From NCBI GenBank assembly GCA_002077065.1, contig NAJO01000002.1, positions 1,426,001 through 1,490,000 of the forward strand: a stretch of 64,000 nt of DNA, in the 5' to 3' direction. This stretch comes from Cryoendolithus antarcticus. Taxonomy: Eukaryota; Ascomycota; Dothideomycetes; Cladosporiales; Cladosporiaceae. Shown here piece after piece: positions 1 to 10,300 of this stretch (position 1 is its first letter; every line of letters starts with the position of its first letter). The notes under the pieces are model-generated. The model saw nothing but the letters and a program-made list of their open reading frames with translations, searched no databases and was not told the origin of the DNA. The position numbers and the translations under genes were made by a program.

Positions 1-1004
1 CTATCCGATCTTCTCAGACTTCTCTTCCGTTCTCGCGACAGGCATGAACACAAACATGCCCAACCCGGCCATTATCTTTATCCCGGCAGAGATCCATAGC
101 ACACTCGGCAATCCTCCTCGACTTCGCATCAGCCACCCACTTGCAACAGCACCAACAAGTAGAAGCACAACAGCGGCAGCCCTCCGATCCCGCTTCACAT
201 TGTTTAGAGCGAATAGTCGAAAGTCGCCCATTAGATCGCAGTACGTGGATGTCAGGACATTCACGGGCAGCTCGTTGTAGCCCAGCAGCCTCGAGCTCGC
301 GATCTGCATCCCGCTCTGAAACGCCAGCGGCGGCAGCAAGCTTACAATTCGGATGTTGTGCAGTACATCGCGCGGTTCCGGCGTGGTGCGCGAAGTATTG
401 CCGGGATTCTGTGGTATTAGGTCTGGGGCAGTGGCGAGCGCGGCGGAGATGAGAATCAGGAAGCCCTGGGCCAGGAAGAGCGTGGAGAGCCAAAGTCGAT
501 TGCTGTACGGACCCTCCGGGCTGATGTAGGCTGATATGCGGAACGTGAAAATTGCGCCGATCAGAAAGGTGACGATGGAGATCAGGGTTGTGAGCCAGGC
601 GTAAGGATTCGCTGGCAGGCCTGCGGTGGAGAGACCGAGAATGACGGTGTTCCCTAGGTGACTGTCAGCATCGTGACTGTAATGAGTGGAGGTATGGTAA
701 TACCCGTCTGCATGCCAACGAAAATTCCCCAGTTGCCGAAACTTGCTGCGTCGACGAGACCAGTGACGAGACAGCAAGCGAGAAGCGCATAGTCGCCTCC
801 AGGCTTCTCAACAGGTCCGAAGATTCGTCGTCTGGAGAAGAAGCCAACGTCTTGCGCACTTGTTGTTACTGCGAGCTTTTCTGGATCGACGTGATCCGTA
901 GAAGTAGGTGGTCCATTGGCGGCCGGACTCCCTGTTGCCGTGTCCTGCTCGGCCGCTGGTCCAGAGGAGGCCGATGGCATGCACGCCATCATGCCTGACG
1001 ACAT
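1..1004 (-). CDS. DUF1275 (YoaK-type) multi-pass membrane protein
   Basis: Two exons (1004-704 and 653-1) are separated by a 50-bp GT...AG intron (654-703). Splicing restores the family motif FVGMQTGNT across the junction, which is strong support for the model. The product is about 317 residues. A hydrophilic N-terminus of about 60 residues is followed by hydrophobic segments, including a helix near residues 70-85 (DYALLACCLVTGLVDAASF), one after AWLTT, one after LWLSTLF, and C-terminal helices around VVLLLVGAVASGWL and KIMAGLGMFVF. This matches the DUF1275 family of small integral membrane proteins, common in ascomycetes and of unknown biochemical role. The stop codon is the first three bases of the window, so the gene is complete. 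The function beyond membrane location is not known. Confidence 0.87.
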
Positions 1005-1534
1005 GGCGTTCCCGAGTCAGCCAACAGGTCTATCCGTAGCTGCTGTGAAGATTTATTCGGTGCAAATGGTATGCACAATCGTTGTGGAATGGAAGTGAGG
1101 TTGAATGGCACCCGACTTTCCCGCAGCAGCCGCTGGCATGGCAAAGAAACTGGCGCCGGCAAGAAGAAGATAGGCGCACTTACCTGCCACATCGGCAAAT
1201 GTCTCCGGACGAGCTTGACGATTAGATCTGGCCGAGAATGTCAAGTGCATGCGGAGGCGATGAAGCAATCATGTCGAGAAATTGCGTGGAGATAGCAAGC
1301 CGGACGCGATTACGTGACGGTTTTGACTTTTGACACCGCATGGTTGCGAACAGTGATTGCTGGCACGTATGGTAGACCAATAAAGGCTATAACTCGTGAT
1401 ATACGGACGCAGAAATGTTGTATTTGAGGATCTCCTATGCTACATCTATGCCCACTGTGTTCACCTCCACGAAAGGCGTCCGGCCCAGCAGCTATATCAT
1501 ACAGTCCATCGCAATAAGCTGAGAACACTTGACA
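1005..1534. other. Intergenic, no gene recognised
   Basis: This is the upstream region of the DUF1275 gene and the downstream region of the uL15m gene, both on the minus strand. Short open frames are present but lack family resemblance or convincing starts. I see no RNA gene or repeat. Confidence 0.5.
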
Positions 1535-2508
1535 CTACCAGATTCGGTTCTCACCTTTCGCAGCAACTCCCTTCCCCTTCGCTGAAGCTCTCCGCCGCCC
1601 AGGTGGCACGATGCCCGGGGTCTTGAAGAAAAGTGACGGTCCATGTCCCGCCTCCACCAAGTGCGACAAGTATCCTCGATGTGCTTCATCGCGGTAGTAT
1701 TCGAGATCCTTTCTGCTTGTCGGGTCCGGTAGTCTGTACCTGTACTTCCTCCGATCCTCGCTGATCGTCTGCGCAACTGCCTCCGCTCCCTCCATTCCAG
1801 CGGGCGCCATTTGTATTCTGCTTTGTAATGAGTGCATGTCGTCGGTCTCACCGCGTAGTATGCGGTCGATGGAGGGCTTGGTGTAGAAGCGTGTCGTGAC
1901 AGTGCCACCCAACTTCTCTATCGCTGCAATTGCATCGGCGCTAGCCCGGGAGACTACGATATTGATTGGCGTCTTGAGCTCCTCCTTGCCTCGCGCGAGG
2001 AGCTTGATGCCGTCTTTGATGCCATGTATGCATCGTGAGTCGTGGAGGTGTCGGAGGGTGATCGGCTTCGAGGGGTCGAGTCGGCCTTGGTTGATCCAGT
2101 ATTGAATGCGATCGAGGTTCACAGGACTCATGTCGACGGAGAAGCTATGTGATCATCAGCGCTCGATTTCAAGTGGTCGTGCAGGGCAACATACTTGTTC
2201 ACAAAGCCCTTCTCCGGGTTGATCACCTCATCCTTCGTCTGGCCACCATTCATCCCCCAAGGTACTTTGCCATGCTGCTTTTGCCCATTCATACCCCTTC
2301 CAGATGTCTTGCCCTTTCCCGAGCTGGGCCCGCGACCTCGCCGTATGCGGTGGCCATATGCTGCTTTGACATCGGACAGGGAGGAGAGGATTGATGCCGC
2401 ACGCTGCTGCTGGTGGAGTGCAGGGTAAAGGAAGGGCGCAATGGGCTGGTATGGAGTTACTGGCGCGACTCGCGCCGCTCTGCTGAGCAGCTGTAGACGG
2501 GGAGGCAT
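1535..2508 (-). CDS. MRPL10: Mitochondrial large-subunit ribosomal protein uL15m
   Basis: Two exons (2508-2195 and 2144-1535) flank a 50-bp intron (2145-2194; gtatgt...catag). The joined protein reads KGFVNNFSVDMSPVNLDRIQ across the junction, as in L15 proteins. The chosen ATG at 2508 opens a leader rich in Arg and Ala without acidic residues, typical of a mitochondrial presequence. The frame is also open from an ATG at 2616, which would add 36 residues. The core carries the glycine/basic loop of L15 (RRGRGPSSGKGKTSGRGMNG), followed by the PVNLDRIQYWI region and an alpha/beta C-terminal part (TPINIVVSRASADAIAAIEKLGG). It is a structural protein of the mitoribosome large subunit (yeast Mrpl10, bacterial L15). 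About 307 residues from the chosen start. Confidence 0.9.
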
Positions 2509-3277
2509 ACGGCAATTGAGGCGGGTGGTAGTAAAAGACCTTTGCTGTGGTACAGGCGGAGGTTCAGAGTATTGGCCTGAGGCACCACCACCGACGCCGC
2601 AAACCGTTTGCACCACTCAGTCCACGCAACGTCGCCGTATGTTGGACACGATGCTGTGAATCTTGTATTATGACAGCACACCTGAAAGATCACTCTGCCG
2701 CTCGACGGAGCAAGTGTTCACATGTTTGGCGGTGATGCGGGTGTCATGCTTCGACGAGACGGCCATCTTCAGGTACATGTGCAATTCACGGGACCGCGAG
2801 AAGCTGCCCGATGCCTACGCTTGTCACACAAGGCTGAGCACCCGCTTCGTGGGCGAGCTCTACGTTCTCTGGCGTGTAAGTACAGCGATGGCCTCCCGAA
2901 TTTCGCGCCTAGGCAGGCGCGCAACAAGGCATATTCTCCCATCACCGGTATAAAGAAGATGGCAATACTACGCGTGTGAGCGCCCACGTGCGGTCTTGCG
3001 TCTTCTGTCAGAGAGCTGTCAGGTAAAGTGTTTCGTTTCTTCGCTGCAAGGCTGCACAGCGTGAGCCGCTACTGGGTGTGTGTCCGCGTCCTTAGCGGCA
3101 GCCCATTCGCCACGCATTTGCGCTTGTGCAAGGCGATATTCTGGGCTGCACTACTTTCAGCCTTTCTACCAGCACCTTGCCCCTCGAGAATCCGGGATTC
3201 CATACATTAACGCTGTGGGGTGGGTGCTTCCTACGCGCTAAGCACACGACCCTCTTCGATCCTCCTCTTCTAATACC
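2509..3277. other. Divergent intergenic region
   Basis: It lies between the minus-strand uL15m gene and the plus-strand Cys-rich membrane protein gene, and should hold both promoters. The last 30 bases before the 3278 ATG are pyrimidine-rich, a common fungal leader feature. Open frames here (for example around 2663-2953) show no recognisable domain. Confidence 0.5.
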
Positions 3278-4263
3278 ATGCATCGGTTTGCATTTGTTGC
3301 AGTAGCATTCGTCGTCGCTGGCAGCGCCGCGCAAAGCAGCTGTCGCTTTCCCAATGGCACATTACTTCCAGATACGCCTGAATGGAACGTATATCAGCCC
3401 TGTTCAGCAAATGATGGACCTACAACGATGTGTTGCGCCCTAGCGCGTTCTAACCCACCTTACGGCCATGATGCTTTCGGTTTCACGCAGGATCAGTGTT
3501 TGCCAAATGGGCTATGCCTGAACGGTGCGACCACGGACGCAGGGGATCGTATAACAACCTATGTAAGTTACGCGCATCATGACACCCGGACTCTCTGACG
3601 ATGACTAACGCACTGCAGTTTGTCGACTACTGTACCGAGTATGGCCAGTCAGATAGCGTTACGAAGTGCGTCAATGCTTGCAGCGCGAACCTCACAACCA
3701 ACATGACACCATGTGACGGCACGAAGAACAGTACTGATTGGTGTTGTGGAAAGACCACAGACTGCTGCTACACAGGTACCGGAGTTGTTACACTGGGGCA
3801 GTCCCTGGGCGGCAGAGTCTCAAGTACCTCCAGTACTTCGAGCGGACCGTCAACATCGACATCCTCACCTCCGTCGACAAATTCACTGATGGTGGCATCG
3901 GCGTCTGTCACTTCTGCGTCTATCGAGTCTGCGTCCCCAACGGCATCGCACGGCTCTACTCCAAGCTCGGCTGGACCTAGCGGAGGCACGATTGCAGGTA
4001 TTGCCGTCGGCTCAGTGGTAGGTGTGGCTTTGATCGCAGCAGGGCTATTTCATATGCTCAAAGTGCGCCGCGCGAAGAGGGTAGGCTACGGTGCGCCACC
4101 TGCTGCTGAGTTCCCCTACATAGCAGAGGCGCCGGGTCAGAGTCAGAACGCAGCATTCCAAAACATGACGACCGTGAACAAGCACGCTCGGCTTGCAGAA
4201 ATGCCTGGATCACTGCCTGTCGAGCTCCATGGTGATTCGGGGGGTCGTTCGTACAAGCCTTGA
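3278..4263 (+). CDS. Cys-rich, mucin-like single-pass membrane protein (copy 1)
   Basis: Exons 3278-3562 and 3619-4263 flank a 56-bp phase-0 intron; the product is 309 residues. It has an N-terminal signal peptide (MHRFAFVAVAFVVAGSAAQ, cleavage after about residue 19). A Cys-rich ectodomain starts with CRFPNGTLLP and contains several CC pairs (MCCAL, WCCGK, DCCYTG) and N-glycosylation sequons (NLT, NMT, NST). A Ser/Thr/Pro-rich stalk of roughly 70 residues is followed by a glycine-rich transmembrane helix near 217-242 (GTIAGIAVGSVVGVALIAAG). A basic stop-transfer KVRRAKR and a short tail complete it. The pattern resembles ascomycete surface proteins that begin with a C-Y/F-x-P-[ND]-G motif, a family without an established function. 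The gene at 5311 is a tandem copy. A surface sensor or wall-anchoring role is inference. Confidence 0.85.
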
Positions 4264-5310
4264 CCAACACTTGGGGTATTGCTGTACATATGTATGTGTG
4301 AGATGACCACGTCAATTCATAACTTCAGCCATTTGCTGCCATTTGCTGCCATTGTTCCTCCGCTTGGGAAACCAGCCGATTTGCCATCCGACTTTCCCTC
4401 CCTGCCTTGCAGCGAAGAAACGGAATAGCTTGCTTGACAGATCTCTGATAGATGATGGAAGATCGCACGTGGATGTTCGCACATGGTTTTGTGTCGCGCT
4501 CACACAACGCACCGTTCCTCGTAATGCGCGTTGAAAAGCGAACTTGAGTTTATTCCACTGCAAAATGCCTCAGGCATTCATAGGCGAAATGAAGCGGGAA
4601 GCACGCCACCGAATCATTCTCCGACCCCGAACATCGTCTCTGCACTCAGCCTCTCTATGCATATCAATCCCCGTCATGGGCATGCATGTGCGCCCGCGGT
4701 GGTACATGTACTCGCCTGCTGAGCGGCTCAGCCCTGCAAGAACTACCACCAGTAGCGCGCTGCCATCAGCATACCGGTAAGAGGCCGATGCGCCACTGAA
4801 TCTCCGCAACCACATCTTTCGCTTCCAGCAGATCTACGGACCTATCACACGATCGCCTTCACACTGACGATGCCCGACGGGTAGAAGTCCTTCTCACGGT
4901 CGGGTGGTACCAATCCGCAGTACGCCGATCGCTGAAGGTCACTGGTTGGTCCTACGTACGGTTGGGGGCGAACAGCACTCAATTGCCTCACCCAGGCAGG
5001 GTCTGCTTCACGTGTGAGCGTGTTGCACTGATGTTTCTGGGACGCTCACGGTCTCGATGGTAATTTGCAACGCGCATTCATCATATAACGTGCATACAAG
5101 AGGAGCCAACCGCTATATCGGTTGTTGCCTGAGGTGCGCAGCTGAAGTTATGTACCTTCGTATGGCAGGCGGTGCTTATGCCGCAGCGTCAATTAGAAGT
5201 ATTTCGGCCCGGTCGAAAGATACATACCCTTATCCATGGCTATGATATCTTGTTTCATCTTACGAGTCTTCTGCTACTTTCGTAAACAGACATTCCCCTC
5301 TTCTTTTAAT
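4264..5310. other. Intergenic between tandem paralogues
   Basis: About 1 kb separates the two Cys-rich membrane protein genes. It includes a C/T-rich leader directly before the 5311 ATG. Open frames here have low-complexity or shadow-like translations. No RNA or mobile element is evident. Confidence 0.5.
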
Positions 5311-6428
5311 ATGCATTCGCATGGCACTTCAGTCGTTGCGGCACTCATCGCCGTTGCAGCTGCACAGAATACATGTCGATTTCCAAATGGAACCCTGCTC
5401 CCGGATGATCCAGCATGGAATATCTACCAGCCCTGTCCGACAGGTCAGGGTCCGTCAACAATCTGCTGCGCGCTTGGACGATCCAATCCTCCCTACGGTA
5501 GTGCGTTGCAGGGCTTCACTCAAGACCAATGCCTCCCGAACGGACTCTGTCAGAATGGACTGACTATGGCCGATGGAAAGCAGGTCACCACATGGGTGAG
5601 TGAGTCTTCTGTTCAAGTTCGAAGGTGGAGGCTGATGCGTGCTAGTTCGTCGACTATTGCACGGAGTTCGGACAGTCGGACAGCTCCAGCAGTTGTATCA
5701 ACACGTGTGCTTCGGAAGCTACCAGTAACATGACACCATGTGACGGCACTCAAAACAGCACAAGGTGGTGTTGTGGAATCGGCACAGACTGCTGCGAGAC
5801 TGGAGTAGGAGTCGTCGTTCTGCAGCAGGCCCTTGGAAGTTCGGCTGCGAGTGCGGCTACGAGTGTGGCTTCGAGCGCATCTTCCAGTACATCCTCCAGT
5901 GCGACTTCGAGCGTTTCATCGACTACGAATCTGATCGCGACCTCGAGCTCATCTCTGGGATTCACTTCGAGTACTTCCTTCAGTGCGTCGTCAAGCGGCT
6001 CGAATACTCTGGCTAGCCAAGCGTCAAGTGATTCAAGCCTTCTCACCAGCCAATCGTCAGTCTCAACCTCTTCCATGACCTCTCAGACGACCGCAGCCGT
6101 GTCGCCTACGACCTCGAGCGCAAACGCGACGACTTCGAAGATGCTCAGCGGTGGCGCAATAGCCGGTATCGTCATTGGCGTAGTCGCTGGACTAGCACTG
6201 GCAGCAGGAGGAGTCCTACTTGCGCGAAGTGCTCGTCGCAAAAGGCACGTTGAAAGCATGGCGCCATCATATGATGGGCCCTCGGCTCCCGTGGAAGCTC
6301 CGGCGTACAGTCCACGTCCCGCTATGCAGGAGCTGGGCGCACTGGGCAAGCAAGACTATGTGCCAGAGATGCCCGGAGCACCGCCAAGCGAGCTGTACGG
6401 TTCCACGGCTTCGATTGCGCACAAGTGA
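5311..6428 (+). CDS. Cys-rich, mucin-like single-pass membrane protein (copy 2)
   Basis: Exons 5311-5595 and 5646-6428 flank a 50-bp intron (gtgagt...gctag); the product is 355 residues. Exon 1 is exactly 285 nt, as in copy 1, and the intron sits at the same codon boundary just before FVDYCTE. The order is the same: signal peptide (MHSHGTSVVAALIAVAAAQ), Cys-rich ectodomain starting CRFPNGTLLP with QDQCLPNGLC and CDGTQNSTRWCCG, Ser/Thr-rich stalk, transmembrane helix near 263-288 (GGAIAGIVIGVVAGLALAAG), basic RSARRKR and cytoplasmic tail. The Ser/Thr stalk is about 45 residues longer than in copy 1, so the copies have diverged mainly by stalk length. Both tails end in a related segment (EMPGSLPVELHG versus EMPGAPPSELYG), which suggests the tail is also functional. 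Confidence 0.85.
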
Positions 6429-7362
6429 ACTCGGGAGACGAGCTATAGCACATTGAGACGGGATAGCTGCTACCGCGCCGCTGAGGAACCCATGGGCCTT
6501 GTCAGCTGCAGATCACGGCAGTACAACGACTATCGATGCTAGCGGCGTTCCACCAACAGGGCAAGACTTTGGTGGGTTCGCTGTGCATGCGCAGTCGACA
6601 GCGTTGGTATCAGGTTCCCATAGACTGAGTATGCAGACGAGCACGGGGACGCCAAGCGATGGGGCGGAAGATCTACGGCTGGGTCGGAAGAGCTCGCTGT
6701 CGAGAGGTGCAGTACGGCGGCTCTATCGATCGTCTTGCAATGGTTTGGATATTGGTGACGGTCTGTTGAGTGAACGGTGTCAGATAGACTACTTCTCCAA
6801 TCATTTCCACACTTCCTCGGCGCTAGGCTTATTTGATATCACCCAACAGGGCTCCCGAGCACGCAGAGTCTATGTAGCGTGGTATTCATGATCTGCGAAT
6901 GGAGACGAATCCAGGAGCACGTGAGGTGAGCAAGCAAGGAGGTGAGGTTGACGTGTGGGTTCGTCCCGTCGCCTTACCGCACCTTATACCATCGACTTAC
7001 CTCTTTCCTCTCGTACTGCCCTCATTGACCTTGACACATTTACCGACCGTGGATTATTGAACGCTCTTGCAGCGTCGATGCAGTGCAGTATGGAGATGCA
7101 GTGGGGGCTTAGCTGTTGGTGGCGCAATCAATGGCTGCAGATCACTAGCCGAACTCCACCATGCACGCGAAGCTGCAGGTATGGCGAGGAGAGTCGCAGG
7201 ATTCCGGGCCTGCAGCAAACTAGAGGCTGAACGATACAGCTTGTGCGATAGTGCAAGCCTTGTACGACCTCTTCGGTGGGGTTGACGAGTTGTTGGCGTA
7301 CTCACGATCATGCATGTTCATGTGAGTCGTCTTCGTTCCATCATGCTGTCACCGTAGACGCG
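6429..7362. other. Intergenic, no supported gene
   Basis: It contains a 130-codon open frame at 6499-6891 without recognisable domains, signal peptide or good start context. The region presumably carries the promoter of the large patatin gene. I do not support a gene here. Confidence 0.45.
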
Positions 7363-10300
7363 ATGGGGTCCCTCGACTTTCCGTCTCTGTCCTTCGGCGA
7401 CTTCTCCCTGCCTTCCTTCGAGCTGCCGCCCTTGACAGTCAAGCCAGCGTCTAACGATGGCACGGAGTCTGGCGAGGAAGAAGACACTCCTCGGGAGTCA
7501 AGCGATGGTGGGTCGTGGGTGGAGCAGAGCACATCTGTGAGCACGGGAGCGACAGATGCGACGGAGCTCTCGAAGCAGTCAAAGGAGGGACATACACCTT
7601 CGGACCAACGATGGGACACCGCGCCGCCTCAAGGAGTACAGCCAGCGCTGAGCAGGAGATTCTCGTATGAGTCTGGTAGCGATAATGGCCTCAGTGTTGT
7701 CACAGGCGCAGATGAGGAGGTGCCAGGTGAGGTCATTGGAGCCAATGGCAGGTCCACTGCAGAGCTGCCTTGGGCAGAGACGCCGCAAGATGAGGACGAT
7801 GCTGAATTTCAGCGCGTCCTCGAACACTCGCGACAGACGGCGGCAGAAGAAGAGCGACGTCGGTCGCGTTATAGTCAGCGAAATGCTCACCGACCACATA
7901 GTCCTCCCTCGCCCACTGGACGCAACACTCAGGACAATGCACCATCACATAGAGCACCCTCGGTATCACCCATGGTCTCGGACGACTATTCAACGTCCTA
8001 CTCGGGTTCGGCCCACCCGCCCGGCCATGGTCCACCGACGGTATCACCGATGGTTTCTGATGACTATGCAGCGACTTACACGAGTTCAGCCCATGCATTT
8101 GTCTCAGAAGTCTCGCCAATGCATAGCGCGGACTACTCACACATTGATTCGCGGACGTCTGGGGTGACCACCAATTCATCTCTCCCCACGCCACAAAGCA
8201 TCGGACGTACTCCCTCTGCGTCCAACAGGCCGGGCTCAATAAGGAAGAGCGCCGTGACTGCTCGACCATCTTCGCCACTCGCACGAGAGGCAAGCGCTAG
8301 GGCCTCTCGATCGCGCCCACTCAGCAATGCATACCGTCCGACTCGAATCCCCTTGTCCAGCAGTCCGAACAGAATGGACGGTGGCATGCGATCACCACAG
8401 CTTATCATCCCCGACGAAAGCCGTCGGCCACGGGCAGGGTCGTATACAAGTGCACGTATGCAAATCAGGGACTCCTCCAGAGCACGAAGTACGACGTCAG
8501 GAGCCACCTCCGGAGAATTGTGTGAGGACTGTCAGCGAGTCGGCCCTCGCCGATACTACTGCAATGTCTGCACGCTTGTGTTCTGTGACACATGCTGGGA
8601 CCGACAGCTGATCCACAGATCGAAGCGATTGGCCGTGGGAGCTGGCACGATACCGCATGAGAAGACCGATCAATCAGTGGCAAGGAAAGTGCGCGACGTG
8701 CTCACACCTGACCTTAAGGACGAGGAGCGCGAGCAACTGCATATCGCTGACATCGATACCACATGGTTTGGCGTTGTTCGCGAGGGTCACGAGCGTCCAC
8801 TGTTCCGCGACTATGGTCGATATGCGAATCTGATTGCCGGTGCTAAGGACTTACGGATGGAGTCTGCTACGGCATTGTCTGCGACGTCCGATCACAGCGA
8901 GACTTTGTACCCCAGTCTCGTCTCTTTCGTCGGTCAGACAGGCGCAGGTAAGAGCACGCTGATCAAGCTTCTGATCGATCTCAAATCAGAGGAAGACGAA
9001 CGATTCCCAACGCCTGTCGTCGGTGCAGTCGGTCGAGATGTCGCCACCTCCGAAGATGTCCACCTCTATCTCGATCCGGATTCATCCGAGTCTCAAGCAC
9101 CCCTTTTATTCGCTGATTGTGAAGGTCTTGAAGGTGGCGAGCGGGATCCCATCGGCGCGAAACTAAAGCGCAAGATGGAGTCTGCTCAGCCTGTTGGACC
9201 TGGTGGACGTCGAAAGCCTCGCCTGAAGCACACATCGGAACGCGAGCTGATCTGGGCAGATACGCCGAAGAAGCAATCACGGGAGTTTGCTGTGGCGCAT
9301 CTGTACCCTCGGCTGCTGTATACGTTCAGCGATGTCATCTGCTTCGTGCTACGCAACCCCAGGTAAGCTAACAGACTGGCTCGGACGCAATCTCGGCTGA
9401 CGATGACAGGGTGATCGAGAGCGTTCTGGAGAGGCTTGTCGATTGGGCCGCTGCTGCTTTGGAGAAGGTGGAGTCCCGTACGATTATGCTTCACTTCGCC
9501 ACTATGTACTGACGATTTCAGAGCTCGAATCAGCCTGTCCTGCCACACGCTATTTTAGTCCTGAATGCTAGCGAGAATGACATCCCTGAAGACCTTTGGG
9601 ACGTCGATACCGCCACCGAGTCTCTGATGGAGTCATTAGCAAGGACTGTCTACCAGAACAGTACGTATTTACTCTTTCAATGGTATCCCACTGTTCAAAA
9701 CGGCCGTCGCCGTCTTGATATGCAGGGGCGCAAGGCAGGTACATGGAGGCTGACCGGCAGGCAGGCACGTTCAAGCGCTATGCGCAGTTCTGGCGTGAAC
9801 GAAACCGTCAAGTGGAGAGCGTGCAAGATTTGATACTGTCCTATTATAGCTCCTTACGTGTCGTCCGAATCCCAACCACTGGCCGACCGAAGCTAATCCG
9901 CGAGCAAGTCGAGAAGTTATCCAATGGTATTCGTTGGGCAAGTAAGGAATCCAGAGAGCGGAAGCTGGAGCTTAGAATGCTCCTTGACGCTGACGACTTT
10001 GCTCCTTACCTGTCCAACGCTTTCGATCACTTCGCTGAGAATCTCAATACGCCCTTTGACTTTGTGCAGGCTTCTTTCATCAACTCGCCTATCCCCAATG
10101 ACTTCGGAGGCAACATTCTGAAGCTTGCGCTACAAGTGATGGAGTGCTGGGTGGATGTTGCGAAGGCTGCGCCGATTTTCGAGGAACTGAGCTATCTAGT
10201 GGCGTCAAGTATCCTCCTGGACGCGGCTCGGCATAAGATACGAGGTACAGCTGAGCAAATCTTTCCTCAGTACCTGGAACACCTGGACAATGCACTGGAG

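Noticed and set aside
6499..6891. 130-codon frame as a gene
   Set aside because: It has no domain, signal or leader context and no related copy.
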